This document shows, piece by piece, positions 33,601 to 43,314 of a stretch of DNA of 64,000 nt. The DNA is from Desulfonatronospira thiodismutans ASO3-1 (GTDB taxonomy: Bacteria > Desulfobacterota > Desulfovibrionia > Desulfovibrionales > Desulfonatronovibrionaceae). The translations under genes were made by a program, and so were the position numbers. The stretch is from the NCBI RefSeq assembly GCF_000174435.1, contig NZ_ACJN02000003.1, positions 1,008,263 through 1,072,262 on the forward strand, in the 5' to 3' direction. The stretch's first letter is position 1; every line of letters starts with the position of its first letter. Below the pieces are notes generated by a model that searched no databases, was not told the DNA's origin, and saw only the letters and a list, made by a program, of their open reading frames with translations.

Positions 33601-34269
33601 TTGACCAGAATTTACATCCCCGCCACAAGTGCAGAGCAATGGGCTCAGTTCCTGGCTGAGCCCGCCAGACAGTGGCGTAAAGGCTATTCAGCCCGCACTC
33701 TCGCCTATTCCTGGCAAGATGCTGATGGCTTCCCAGATGAGGTTGGAGCAGTTCTCGGGTTAAAATTCCCTGCAGCGGAGATTTTGCTTGCTTTTCCGGA
33801 GCACCAGGTTCCACTGCCTGGTGGCTCTCGTCCTTCACAAAATGATATCTGGGTCCTTGCCCGTTCACAAGGGAAGCTCATTTCCATTGCTGTAGAGGGC
33901 AAGGTTTCCGAGTCATTTGGCCCCACGATACAGGAATGGCAGGCCCAGTCCAACCCGGGCAAGACAGCTCGCCTTGAGTTTCTGCAAAGGCTGCTTGAAC
34001 TGGACGCAGTCCCCCTCTCCATCCGCTATCAGCTTTTGCACCGCACAGCATCGGCACTCATTGAGGCCCAGAGATTCAACGCACAGCATGCCCTCATGCT
34101 GGTTCACTCCTTCAGCCAGTCCCATGAAGGCTTCCAGGACTATGCGGCTTTTGCCGAACTCATGGGCGGCAGGGCAAGCAAAGAAATCTTAAACTCAGCA
34201 GGCTCCCTTTCAGGTACGCTTCTTCATATAGCCTGGGTGCAGGGCAACCCCGCCAGCCTTAGCAAATAA
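33601..34269 (+). CDS. DUF6946-like protein, possible PD-(D/E)xK nuclease, TTG start
   Basis: The 222-residue protein has IYIPATSAEQWAQFLAEPARQWRKGYSARTLAYSWQDADGFP at the start, an LLAFPEHQVPLPGG segment, and then LISIAVEGKVSESFGPT, where E-x-K after a beta-strand is the second half of a PD-(D/E)xK nuclease site. A preceding aspartate (NDIWVLAR) could complete it. The start is a TTG with AGGAG upstream. It lies immediately before the CRISPR array but on the opposite strand to the cas genes, so a functional link is uncertain. Restriction-like defence is an inference. Confidence 0.6.
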   Translation: MTRIYIPATSAEQWAQFLAEPARQWRKGYSARTLAYSWQDADGFPDEVGAVLGLKFPAAEILLAFPEHQVPLPGGSRPSQNDIWVLARSQGKLISIAVEGKVSESFGPTIQEWQAQSNPGKTARLEFLQRLLELDAVPLSIRYQLLHRTASALIEAQRFNAQHALMLVHSFSQSHEGFQDYAAFAELMGGRASKEILNSAGSLSGTLLHIAWVQGNPASLSK

Positions 34270-34341
34270 AGGGGCCAGGGATTAGCCTCCAACCGGGGTT
34301 AGTAGTGTTCAGGTAATCAGTCTGAAAACTATGCCTGACTT

Positions 34342-36027
34342 CAATCAATGGAGCCACATTTTTCAATGTGGATGAGACCTCAAGACCAAGGAATCGGCCA
34401 CAATGACCTTCAAGCTTCAATGGAGCCACATTTAACAATGTGGATGAGACTTCTGCCTCACCTGCTGCGAGAGCTTTGAGGCGGTGCTTCAATGGAGCCA
34501 CATTTTTTAATGTGGATGAGACTGGGAGGACTACGGCGAAGCGGTTGTCGATATAATGCTTCAATGGAGCCACATTTTTCAACGTGGATGAGACTCGCCG
34601 CCGCCCTCATATTCACCAGTGCCAGGGTTGCTTCAATGGAGCCACATTTTTCAATGTGGATGAGACGTGCCCGGTGCCAGAATTGAAACCAAGCAAACCG
34701 TGCTTCAATGGAGCCACATTTTTTAATGTGGATGAGACTTGTCCGTATACTCACGGAGGTACACGGCACGGTAGCTTCAATGGAGCCACATTTTATAATG
34801 TGGCTGAGACCAGCTTTTCACGCTTGAAATCCTTGCAGTTGAGCCAGCTTCAATGGAGCCACATTTTTCAATGTGGTTGAGACTAAAGCGCATATTCCAG
34901 TGATACATGGCCTGAATCCTTCAATAGAGCCACATTTTTAAATGTGGATGAGACTAAATGCTGACACCATCCGGGACATGCTGGACGGGCTTCAATGGGG
35001 CCACATTTTTTAATGTGGATGAGACACCACCCACGCAAAGTCGTGTTCTTCGGAACCACGCTTCAATGGAGCCACATTTTTCAATGTGGATGAGACGATA
35101 GATTTCAGCTTCATCATCTGTTTGTAATGTGCTTCAATGGAGCCACATTTTTTAATGTGGATGAGACGAGATTGACGGTGAAGCCCTGCCCTATAACCAC
35201 CAGCTTCAATGGAGCCACATTTTTTAATGTGGATGAGACCAGAGCGCCCTGGGCATTTTCATCGTTGCTGGTGTGCTTCAATGGAGCCACATTTTTTAAT
35301 GTGGATGAGACCAATTCGGTCTCCACCGGAGTCAGATACCCATGCGGGCTTCAATGGAGCCACATTTTTTAATGTGGATGAGACCGTTATTTTCGTTGCC
35401 GGATTGATCGTAAACTGTAGCTTCAATGGAGCCACATTTTTTAATGTGGATGAGACCTTTGCGATAGGCGATCATGTGGTGGTGCGTTTTGCTTCAATGG
35501 AGCCACATTTTTTAATGTGGATGAGACGCCGGGTCTGGGCTCCCACTTATAGCCCATATGCTTCAATGGAGCCACATTTTTTAATGTGGATGAGACGTAT
35601 GGGAATACGAGATGACGAGTGCGTGATAATTGCTTCAATGGAGCCACATTTTTTAATGTGGATGAGACTTGCCCTGTGGGTCGCCCTGAGCTACCTGTGC
35701 GACGCTTCAATGGAGCCACATTTTTTAATGTGGATGAGACTGTGCCCATACGCTGTTTGCCACCCGCAATGGGGCGCTTCAATGGAGCCACATTTTTTAA
35801 TGTGGATGAGACGCTGCCCAAAACAAAGGTCGTCTGCCCCACCTGCAGCTTCAATGGAGCCACATTTTTTAATGTGGATGAGACCAAGGGGAAAGCGGTG
35901 GGTGATGTGTGAGCACATGCTTCAATGGAGCCACATTTTTTAATGTGGATGAGACATGGGGATTTTTGGCGTGCAGTAGTCCAGACAAATGCTTCAATGG
36001 AGCCACATTTTTTAATGTGGATGAGAC
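34342..36027 (-). CRISPR. CRISPR array, 24 repeats of 37 bp, 23 spacers of 32-36 bp
   Basis: The plus-strand repeat begins GCTTCAATGGAGCCACATTT and ends TTTAATGTGGATGAGAC, with CCACATT/AATGTGG as a 7-bp palindrome. Starts are at 34342, 34414, 34486, 34558, 34630, 34702, 34774, 34847, 34918, 34989, 35060, 35131, 35203, 35275, 35348, 35420, 35491, 35560, 35632, 35703, 35776, 35848, 35919 and 35991. Repeats at the left end carry mutations (the first lacks its first bases; others have TTTTTC, AACGTGG, GGCTGAG, GGTTGAG), while those from 35131 on are identical. So the leader is at the right and transcription runs on the minus strand, where the repeat ends ATTGAAGC, a usual crRNA 5' handle. I saw no spacer match inside this window, but did not align systematically. 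Confidence 0.97.
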
Positions 36028-36197
36028 TGTCTTCATGAAAAACCCCGTCATTTGGGGTGTTACGAGCCCTGCTACGCGAACCCCTTTCAAAACCTGAGAT
36101 ATTTAATTGTCAAAGAGCTAATGTTTCTTATAACTACCTGATTTTATTGCTGCGCGAACGTACCTATGATTTCCAACTGCTTGGGGTTCGCACCAGG
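36028..36197 (-). promoter_or_regulatory. CRISPR leader
   Basis: This AT-rich gap lies between csb2 and the conserved end of the array. On the minus strand TTGACA at 36108-36113 could be a -35 element. A terminator-like hairpin, ACCCC/GGGGT with loop AAATGAC followed by TTTT, occupies about 36038-36058, only 10 to 11 bases before the first repeat in the direction of transcription. Confidence 0.6.
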
Positions 36198-37634
36198 CTA
36201 TTCTACAGGTTGAAAAAGCCCCAAGCCGAAATGGCACCTTGCACCTAAAGCAAATGGCCCAGGCACAGCTGTGTTGAAGTGTATTATACATCCGTGTCCT
36301 CTGAATGGCCTCTCATCCCTCTTGCCCCTTGCAAATTCCATCCAGCGCAGAGGTTTTGGACCGGTGATTGTCCATTGTATCCAGTTTACAGAAGCAGGTT
36401 CAGGCAAACCATGGTACTCACATTCAAGTAATATCTCCTGTGTAAGCCAGTCTAAATAACTCCCACGTCCCTTGCGGTGATGCCTGGTTGTCACAAAAGG
36501 AGTTGCGCTGACCCAGGTTCTGGACAACTTAAAATTTGGCTGTTCCCTCATAGAAGACAAAATCAGGCTGGCATCTGGCTTGCCGTTGGACTGCCATATT
36601 GATCTCAATCTATCCAGGGCCATCAACTCGGATGAGTCAAACGGCTCTCTTGCTGTGATGACAAGACTGTCAATCCGTCCGTCATGATCCTCATCCAGAG
36701 GAAGAAAAAAAGCATGTCCATGACCTTCCAGTGGTGAACCATCAGCACTTTTTCCGCTGAATTTGCTGGAGACAAGCCCGGGATCGTCGCCCTGGATTTT
36801 ACGGTGAATACCCATAAGCTTCAGGCGGATTCTTTCAGCGAAATGTATGGATTCCTGGACCATGGGACGTACCCTGGAGTGAATCTCGTATTTAAACAGG
36901 CGGTATTCACGTCGTGACTCAAATCCTGCTCTTGAGGGGATGGTTCTGTTTAACCGGGATTTTTTGCGGGAGTAATCGATCCATTCAAGTGCCGGAGGAT
37001 GTGCCCAGCCCTGGTTTAGAAGATCCCTTGTGGAAAGGCAGATGGCTTCAAACCAGCTTAAATCACTGCTTACAGGGAGACTCTCATATTCACTTCTGGG
37101 CAGAACGCAGGCTATCTTTTCATCCTCGTATACAGAACTCTGACCTGCTGAATCACTTGGCAAACAGTCCCAGCTAAATGATGGAACATTGTCTCTTATA
37201 TTTACCTTCACCCAGGATTCGGATCTTCCCAGGTAGTTCAGCTCTTCAAGAAGAGTGCCCAGGTCAACCAGATGCTGCTCCTGCATAGAATTTTCGAATG
37301 CCATGTAAAGAGAGTCACCCTTATCCAGTGCGACAAAGGAGTCGAAAATCAACTGTTTTTTGGTGACGTCCTTTTCATTGCTGCTCTGGTAAGTTCTAAT
37401 GTGGGCAGTGGTGGCCTGGGGCAAAAGGTAAAAGGGCTTTCCTGATAATCCTTGCAGCACAGACTCAATCCTGGCCTGCTCCCAGTCGGGAAAACGTCTT
37501 TTCTGGATATCAATCAGTGCTCTTGCTAATCTGTAAGGGGAGGGAGGCCATTCCGCTTCACCTTCATTGACGTTTCTCCCCCAAGGATTGGCATGATATC
37601 GGCCTGCGGGAAAAGTAAACTCTAAAGCCAGCAT
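36198..37634 (-). CDS. csb2: CRISPR-associated Csb2 (Cas5-Cas6 fusion of type I-G)
   Basis: The 478-residue protein matches Csb2/GSU0054. It begins MLALEFTFPAGRYHANPWGRNVNEGEAEWPPSPYRLARAL, the Cas5-like RAMP part that binds the crRNA 5' end. The C-terminal part (VSATPFVTTRHHRKGRG, then WTITGPKPLRW and GFGLF-like GHFGLGLF) is the Cas6-like repeat endonuclease region with likely catalytic histidines in RHHRKG. It is the last cas gene of the leftward operon, 15 bases after csb1, and lies next to the leader. Length is normal. Confidence 0.92.
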   Translation of the reverse strand: MLALEFTFPAGRYHANPWGRNVNEGEAEWPPSPYRLARALIDIQKRRFPDWEQARIESVLQGLSGKPFYLLPQATTAHIRTYQSSNEKDVTKKQLIFDSFVALDKGDSLYMAFENSMQEQHLVDLGTLLEELNYLGRSESWVKVNIRDNVPSFSWDCLPSDSAGQSSVYEDEKIACVLPRSEYESLPVSSDLSWFEAICLSTRDLLNQGWAHPPALEWIDYSRKKSRLNRTIPSRAGFESRREYRLFKYEIHSRVRPMVQESIHFAERIRLKLMGIHRKIQGDDPGLVSSKFSGKSADGSPLEGHGHAFFLPLDEDHDGRIDSLVITAREPFDSSELMALDRLRSIWQSNGKPDASLILSSMREQPNFKLSRTWVSATPFVTTRHHRKGRGSYLDWLTQEILLECEYHGLPEPASVNWIQWTITGPKPLRWMEFARGKRDERPFRGHGCIIHFNTAVPGPFALGARCHFGLGLFQPVE

Positions 37635-37649
37635 AAGTCTTTTCCCTGC

Positions 37650-38624
37650 TTATGAAGTCTTGAGAACAGTCTCAGTGTTGATCTGGGTCACAGGTGGCTG
37701 TGCAAACAGCTCTTTATCCTTGCACTCCGTTATTTGATTCTGAACCGATTTCTTTAGCTCTGCCGAACCTGGAACTGTAAAGCCTTCTGGTTCCTTTACC
37801 ATTAAAGCGTTTCCATCTTTTAGTTCGAGGTCGCAGGCTGTTCGCAGCCGCAGGCCTCCTTCCAGAAAGCTGCGGATTTTATACAAACCCAGGCCAATCA
37901 GTAAATTTTCCGCCTCATCTCCCAGTTCGTAGGATCTTATCATTCCCAGATCAAAGTTAAAAAATGCCTTTATATTTGAGGCAGTATACTCCACTCGTTG
38001 ATATGGGACATTGCCATAAACATCCTTGTCGTGTTCAGCAGCCCGGATCTTGCCGGTGGGGTCAATGGGGTTGTTCTTCACACCACCGTATACAACTTCC
38101 TTGGCATCGATGGCCTCTATAAAGGAAGATACAGCCCTGGGCATCTTGACTCTCCCGTCCTCCAGGTTTGCCAGGAAAACACCATGCAGGATGGAGTTGA
38201 CATCATACTTGAAAATAGTTCTTGCGATTTTTCTCCAGTCAAGAGGTTTGCCCTTCTCGTAATCCGCCTCCTGCTTGAAAGCCTGCTGGAAATCCTTGTC
38301 AGTGATGATAAATGGAGAGTTAAGACGATGAGCCTCCATCAGGGAATTGGTCTTTGCATCCGTTGCACCCTCAAGGCTTACTCTGACATAAGGCAGACCG
38401 TCAAAGTCTTTGATCAGCTCGCTGTCAGGCCCTATTACAGTGCTCTCCAGCCTGTTTGCCATTGACTGGGGGGACTCAAGGACTATCTTCCTGGTTCCAT
38501 CTGGCAACAGATAGGTCCCTGCACCAATATCAGGGAAACCCGTAGGTTGAAAACGATCCCCCTGGACAGGCTCAAGGTCTGCCTCCAGCAAAAGCCTTTT
38601 GGCATTTTTTAACACTTCAAACAT
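37650..38624 (-). CDS. csb1: CRISPR-associated Csb1 (Cas7 of type I-G)
   Basis: The 324-residue protein matches Csb1/GSU0053, the Cas7 backbone subunit that polymerises along the crRNA. Visible family segments are RLLLEADLEPVQGDRFQPTGFPDIGAG, LESPQSMANRLES, AHRLNSPFI and the glycine-rich GLRLRTACDLEL near the C-terminus. It follows csx17 by 12 bases and precedes csb2 by 15, in one operon. Length is usual for the family. No truncation is seen. Confidence 0.93.
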   Translation of the reverse strand: MFEVLKNAKRLLLEADLEPVQGDRFQPTGFPDIGAGTYLLPDGTRKIVLESPQSMANRLESTVIGPDSELIKDFDGLPYVRVSLEGATDAKTNSLMEAHRLNSPFIITDKDFQQAFKQEADYEKGKPLDWRKIARTIFKYDVNSILHGVFLANLEDGRVKMPRAVSSFIEAIDAKEVVYGGVKNNPIDPTGKIRAAEHDKDVYGNVPYQRVEYTASNIKAFFNFDLGMIRSYELGDEAENLLIGLGLYKIRSFLEGGLRLRTACDLELKDGNALMVKEPEGFTVPGSAELKKSVQNQITECKDKELFAQPPVTQINTETVLKTS

Positions 38625-38636
38625 AAGACTCTCCTG

Positions 38637-40976
38637 TTATTCGGTTGGCATTTGGAGTACCATCTCTTCAAGAAGATTCTGGTTTTTTATCGGTACGATA
38701 AGGCTTGCAAGCAGTCTTGCAGGACTAAGGGGCTCATTGTAGCGGACAGGGAATGGACGTAGGTCTGAAATCTTTAGCCGCTGAACAGCCTTTGCGCACG
38801 CTTCTTCCACCCTCCCGGCATTCAATAGGCTGGACACGCTTCTTTCTCTTCTTATCTTGACGCCCCTGACATCACCAGGAACGTGGAGCAGCTTGAGCAA
38901 ACACCAGGTCCTGGATATTATTGACCTGGCAACTGGGTACTTCCAGGCTTTTTGTATCTTGATCAGGCCGGACTTTTTCCAGTCAATCAGTGTAACCCCC
39001 CACAACAGTTCTTCCATCTTGGCATCATCAGTCTCCTCATGCAAAAAAGGCATAAGATCATAGGGACTCACTGCTATAAGTCCTTGAAAAGGCATGGATG
39101 CAGCCTGTTTCCTCTCTGCATCCATCAGTCGGTAGCTTAAAAGATTGCCTATCCGTTCTGAGAAATCACTGCCGAACCAATGCTGGTCAGAGCTAAATTC
39201 AGCCCACTGCCAGGGGGTTCTGGCTGATACGCCTGCCATGTTGCTTCTAATGGGACCCAGTCTATCAGTGCCCTGGATTGATGCAATTGCAGCAGCTATG
39301 CGTATTTCCGGGCTGCCGTCGTCTGCCTGGAACACCCATCTGGGAGACAAACCATATAAAGGCTGTTGCAGCTTCGGGTCTTTATTTCTATCTCTTAGCG
39401 CCAGCAACTTTTCAAGCCTTCCAATTGATCTGATCAATTTGAGATAATTCAGGCTGTCAGGCTGAAGGGTACAGTTGAACAGATCCTCATCAATCTGTTG
39501 CCGGGCCTGGAGGTATGATGCAGGAGCCTTTTTGAAACTCAGCATAAATTGATCAACCCTGGACAAAACAGGATCAAGCTCGGAAAAAATCTCCAACTGG
39601 GGTTTGAAGCGAACTGGAATTTTCCCTGCAGGCAAAGCTATTTTATTGTCCCCTCTTCTTTTGAGGAAACCGTAGCGTTCAAAAGCGGATATCCCCCTGT
39701 CCACTCCCAGTGTGCCTACAGCTCTGGAAAACTCCAGTCCTGTCCCGGCTTGTCTGCGGCCTACTGAAGACCTGCCTTCCGAGAAGAGGTGCCTGACTTC
39801 AGTAAAGGATGCAAACTGCCCCCATAAGGGCAGCCAGATTTCTGTTTCCCCACCCTCTGGTTCGGTGTATTCGCTGGAAGTAAATCCCACAGGAGAGAAG
39901 TGTACAGTGAAAGGCCCGGTCAGCCTGGAACCCGCATTTCCACCCTGTCTTCTGACAACTGAGCTTGCCAGCACCAGGGTGCCCTCAAGAGTGAGTACAT
40001 AGTCCCAGGGGTTGGCCTTGAAGTCCTTTGCCTCCACCCCCATACCCTGGTTATAGCCGCCTGCTCTTCCTGGATCGAACTGCCCGGCCTTAACCTTGGG
40101 AAGCCCTTTGACAGGCTGGTTCCACAGGCTTGCTGCAAGATAGTCCTTTGCTGTTGAGCCATTGCCATCAAGTAGCAGGCTGGAGATGATCCTCATAAAA
40201 TTGTTTCCGAATTCCAACCTGCCATCATTGCCGTATGTTCCCAGGATACGGTGGGGCGTACGGGAACCGTCAGCATGAATTGCACAAAGGGCATCCAGCC
40301 AGGGCAGGCAGTTGTCCGGCAACCTGCTTCTGCATATTGGAACGATAATGTCTTTAGTTTTCTGCCGGACATGATCGTTATATTTGGTGCGCGCCTTTTT
40401 TATGCTGTTCCAGAGACACCTGTACAGGCCAGGCTCCTGGGATGAAAGGGCCTCTATCCTCTCCAGGGCAAGAAGCAGAGGGTCCTCGCTGGTCTTGTTC
40501 TTGACACTTTCAGCTTCTTTTAAAACAGCATCTTTGAGCTTTACGAGATCCTGCTGCTTTTTACCGGGGCTGGAATTTTTAATCATCGTTTCCAATACAT
40601 CCAGCAATTCTTGTCCCGTGTTCATTTGCTCTGCCCATTCAGGCCAGTTGAACACTGAAGTAATAGCCTGCTTGTACCCTGCAAAACGTGGATCATTTGT
40701 CTGCAGAATGCTGTCGATACCCTGCCTTGAATCACCTGGATAGAATCCGCTTCCTCCGTTCCAGGGGGTGATGATCGGAGTTGGTACATATTCGTTGCAG
40801 AAAAAGGAAAGGATGTCATCCGGTGCCAGGGTAGTCCTGATTTTGAACGTCCCTTGATCCCAGCATCCCAAGGCTTCATGATCCTTCTGTTCGGAGATAA
40901 GCCTGAATACCGCCAGGGCTTTTAAATACCCGGACAGTGGTCGAGTGGTGCACCCCGGCAACTTGAATTCATTCAT
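38637..40976 (-). CDS. csx17: CRISPR-associated Csx17 (large subunit, Cas8-like, type I-G)
   Basis: The 779-residue protein matches Csx17, the large Cascade subunit of type I-G that should recognise the PAM and recruit Cas3. The N-terminal LPGCTTRPLSGYLKALAVFRLISEQ is the typical opening. Further signatures are TPWNGGSGFY near residue 55, NPWDYVLTLEGTLVLASSVVRRQG near 325, and FPLWGQ/VRHLFSEGRSSVGRRQA near 395. It overlaps cas3 by 8 bases. No nuclease motif is apparent. Confidence 0.92.
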   Translation of the reverse strand: MNEFKLPGCTTRPLSGYLKALAVFRLISEQKDHEALGCWDQGTFKIRTTLAPDDILSFFCNEYVPTPIITPWNGGSGFYPGDSRQGIDSILQTNDPRFAGYKQAITSVFNWPEWAEQMNTGQELLDVLETMIKNSSPGKKQQDLVKLKDAVLKEAESVKNKTSEDPLLLALERIEALSSQEPGLYRCLWNSIKKARTKYNDHVRQKTKDIIVPICRSRLPDNCLPWLDALCAIHADGSRTPHRILGTYGNDGRLEFGNNFMRIISSLLLDGNGSTAKDYLAASLWNQPVKGLPKVKAGQFDPGRAGGYNQGMGVEAKDFKANPWDYVLTLEGTLVLASSVVRRQGGNAGSRLTGPFTVHFSPVGFTSSEYTEPEGGETEIWLPLWGQFASFTEVRHLFSEGRSSVGRRQAGTGLEFSRAVGTLGVDRGISAFERYGFLKRRGDNKIALPAGKIPVRFKPQLEIFSELDPVLSRVDQFMLSFKKAPASYLQARQQIDEDLFNCTLQPDSLNYLKLIRSIGRLEKLLALRDRNKDPKLQQPLYGLSPRWVFQADDGSPEIRIAAAIASIQGTDRLGPIRSNMAGVSARTPWQWAEFSSDQHWFGSDFSERIGNLLSYRLMDAERKQAASMPFQGLIAVSPYDLMPFLHEETDDAKMEELLWGVTLIDWKKSGLIKIQKAWKYPVARSIISRTWCLLKLLHVPGDVRGVKIRRERSVSSLLNAGRVEEACAKAVQRLKISDLRPFPVRYNEPLSPARLLASLIVPIKNQNLLEEMVLQMPTE

Positions 40977-43314
40977 TCTTCGATCCCTGGTTCATGCTTG
41001 CTCTCCAGTCAGCTATTCGGAGCAAGGCTTCAAGATAAGCTAACCGGAACGGACCAAGATGCGGGTCATCCCTTAGCTTTATCATTCTTTCCAGCCAACT
41101 GGAGCCACTTTTGCCGTGTCCCAGTTCCATTACTGACAGATCCAGGATGGTTTCAGGCATGACAACCCCATTGCCCAGATCCGCTTCAGGTAAGACGTCC
41201 CCGTCCCATACTCCCCTTGCGTGCCGTACATCCTGATCAGGTCTGGTCTCTGTGGGCAGAGATCTGATTGAAAGCCTTACCTTGCCGTGATGGGCTGCTA
41301 CCAGGTATACAGCCAGATCGGGCAGGTTGTTTTGCATCATGGCTAATCCTGATGCCAGTTCATGCCTGAAGCCCTTTCTGGAATAGCTTACCGAACTGCT
41401 GGATGTTTTACCCCATAGCTGGTTATATGGTGGAGGTTCGGCGTATCTGGTAACCCCTTCCTGAAAAATTTTATGAGCTTTGCCGCAGTCATGCCACTGA
41501 GCGGCAAGTATAAGGGCTTCCTTCATTTTTACATCAGACAGGTTTAATACCTCAATGAGATCCTTAAGCTCAGCAACGACAGCTTCAGTGTGATCGGACA
41601 GGGACTGCCATGTGGATATGGTAATAAAATCGTCATCGTACCCTTCTGAAACTTTATCAGGCTTTGACAGAACTTCTGGAAGATCTTTTTTATCTCCTGT
41701 CCAGCCAAGGGTTGAAGAATAGCCGCCATCTTTGACGTCGAGAAAAAGTACAGCACCTGGAAAAAGCTCCGCATTCCTCCAGACTCTGACCCAGTTCTTT
41801 TCCAGATGATCCCAGCGCCATTTGCGCAGGTCTGAGGCACTGGCAATGGAGCCAATGGATACACTGCAAAGCTCTTCTCTTGCAGGGGGAGGCTCGTCGG
41901 GCTTGGGACCGTTTTCATCCAGGAGTCTCCAGAAAACCTGTAAAGACTGCTCATCAGAGTCTCTGATAAACCTGGACGCATCTATATCCATGCCTGCAAG
42001 GTCTGGAGTAGTATCAAAAAGATCCACCAGGTCTTTTTTTCTGATAACCTGAAGGTACTGAGGGTTCTCTTCCAGGCCCGGAAGACTGCCTGGCTGAGCG
42101 TCCTTAAGTTTTTCAAGGATCTGCCTGGACCTTGCGAGCTCTTCTGCTTCATACGGGGCACAAGCGCCTTTTTTGTCCAAGTCAATGTCCACCCAGAAAA
42201 TCCGGGCATCCTGTTCCAGGCCATCTCTGTTGCATCGCCCGAAGCGCTGGATAAGCGAGGCCCATGGTCCAAGCTCAGTGATTAGAACGGATGCGCTGAC
42301 ATCGACACCTGCCTCGATTGCCTGGGTGCAGACGCAGATGGTTCCTTCTCCGCCAGGAGTTTTCAAAAGCTCATCCATAGCTTTTTTTCTGTCCCCCGGA
42401 CGAAAACGGGAATGGATCAAAACAAGATCAGCACTTGGTTTTTTCTTCTGGAGCTCATTGAACAGGGCCTGAGCACGTTTTACGGTATTGGTCACCACCA
42501 GAGTTCTTGTGCCGGGATGATGCTCCTTTAAAGTCAGGTCAACCAGTTTCCTAAGGTCTGTGGACTGGCAGGGTGCTTTTTGTATGGGTTTTGATGCTGA
42601 TATCCTTTGCTTTACAGCCGGTTGCTTTTTGTCCTCGTCAGTCAATGATAATGTTTCAAGGGAGTCGAGAGCAGAAGAAAAATCCACCGTATCAAGCCAG
42701 TCTTTTTTGAGTGTAGCACTCATCCAGATGGATCGTACCGGATATGCGGTTTTGAAAAAGTCTCTGAATGCCTGCAGCTGGGCAGTTGTTGCCAGGGCAT
42801 CACCCATAAGCTGGACCTCGTCCATTACCCAGAGGCAGTCATTATTCATAAGTCCGAAATGAACAGGCCAGCGGTAGCGGCTCATGGAGTAGCCTCTGTT
42901 TAGAGCCCTGGACAGCAGCTGATCCTGGGTGCCTATCAAGATCTGATCATGTTCTGGAAACATATCCCAGCTGCTATCCAGATCACCGCCCATCAGGACA
43001 TGAACAGTGGGCTCTTTTCCGGCATCATACACTCCATGCTCCTTGAGGCTGGTTATCCATTGCCGGGCATTTTGGGCGGTCTGCTCAACAAGGACCCGCA
43101 TTGGCAGGCAATACACCAGTCTTCTGGGAGTTCTCTCATCTGAGTGGAATCTTTTGAAGAGCCAGGCAAGTACTACAGAAGCTGTCTTTCCAAGCCCCGT
43201 GGGTATCCCAAGAAGATCAGGCCAGTCCCGACCTGAAAGGCTGACCTGGTAAGGGTAGGGATCTAAAGCTTCCCCTATTGCCCGTTTAAAAAAACTATCA
43301 AATCCGGTATACAT
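40969..43314 (-). CDS. cas3: CRISPR-associated Cas3 helicase-nuclease (type I-G form)
   Basis: The 781-residue protein has the SF2 helicase first and the HD nuclease last, the order of the type I-G Cas3. Walker A is GIPTGLGKTASVV (K43), motif II is DEVQ at 165-168, and motif VI lies at QRFGRCNRDG near residue 370. The HD domain has AAQWHDCGKAHKIFQ near 610 and LVAAHHGKVR further on. After Cascade opens target DNA it degrades the displaced strand. It is the first gene of the operon. All key motifs are intact. Confidence 0.95.
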   Translation of the reverse strand: MYTGFDSFFKRAIGEALDPYPYQVSLSGRDWPDLLGIPTGLGKTASVVLAWLFKRFHSDERTPRRLVYCLPMRVLVEQTAQNARQWITSLKEHGVYDAGKEPTVHVLMGGDLDSSWDMFPEHDQILIGTQDQLLSRALNRGYSMSRYRWPVHFGLMNNDCLWVMDEVQLMGDALATTAQLQAFRDFFKTAYPVRSIWMSATLKKDWLDTVDFSSALDSLETLSLTDEDKKQPAVKQRISASKPIQKAPCQSTDLRKLVDLTLKEHHPGTRTLVVTNTVKRAQALFNELQKKKPSADLVLIHSRFRPGDRKKAMDELLKTPGGEGTICVCTQAIEAGVDVSASVLITELGPWASLIQRFGRCNRDGLEQDARIFWVDIDLDKKGACAPYEAEELARSRQILEKLKDAQPGSLPGLEENPQYLQVIRKKDLVDLFDTTPDLAGMDIDASRFIRDSDEQSLQVFWRLLDENGPKPDEPPPAREELCSVSIGSIASASDLRKWRWDHLEKNWVRVWRNAELFPGAVLFLDVKDGGYSSTLGWTGDKKDLPEVLSKPDKVSEGYDDDFITISTWQSLSDHTEAVVAELKDLIEVLNLSDVKMKEALILAAQWHDCGKAHKIFQEGVTRYAEPPPYNQLWGKTSSSSVSYSRKGFRHELASGLAMMQNNLPDLAVYLVAAHHGKVRLSIRSLPTETRPDQDVRHARGVWDGDVLPEADLGNGVVMPETILDLSVMELGHGKSGSSWLERMIKLRDDPHLGPFRLAYLEALLRIADWRASMNQGSKNE

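Noticed and set aside
34259-36090. Many ORFs with repeated motifs such as NGATFFNVDET or VSSTLKNVAPLK
   Set aside because: They are translations of the CRISPR repeats, not repeat proteins.
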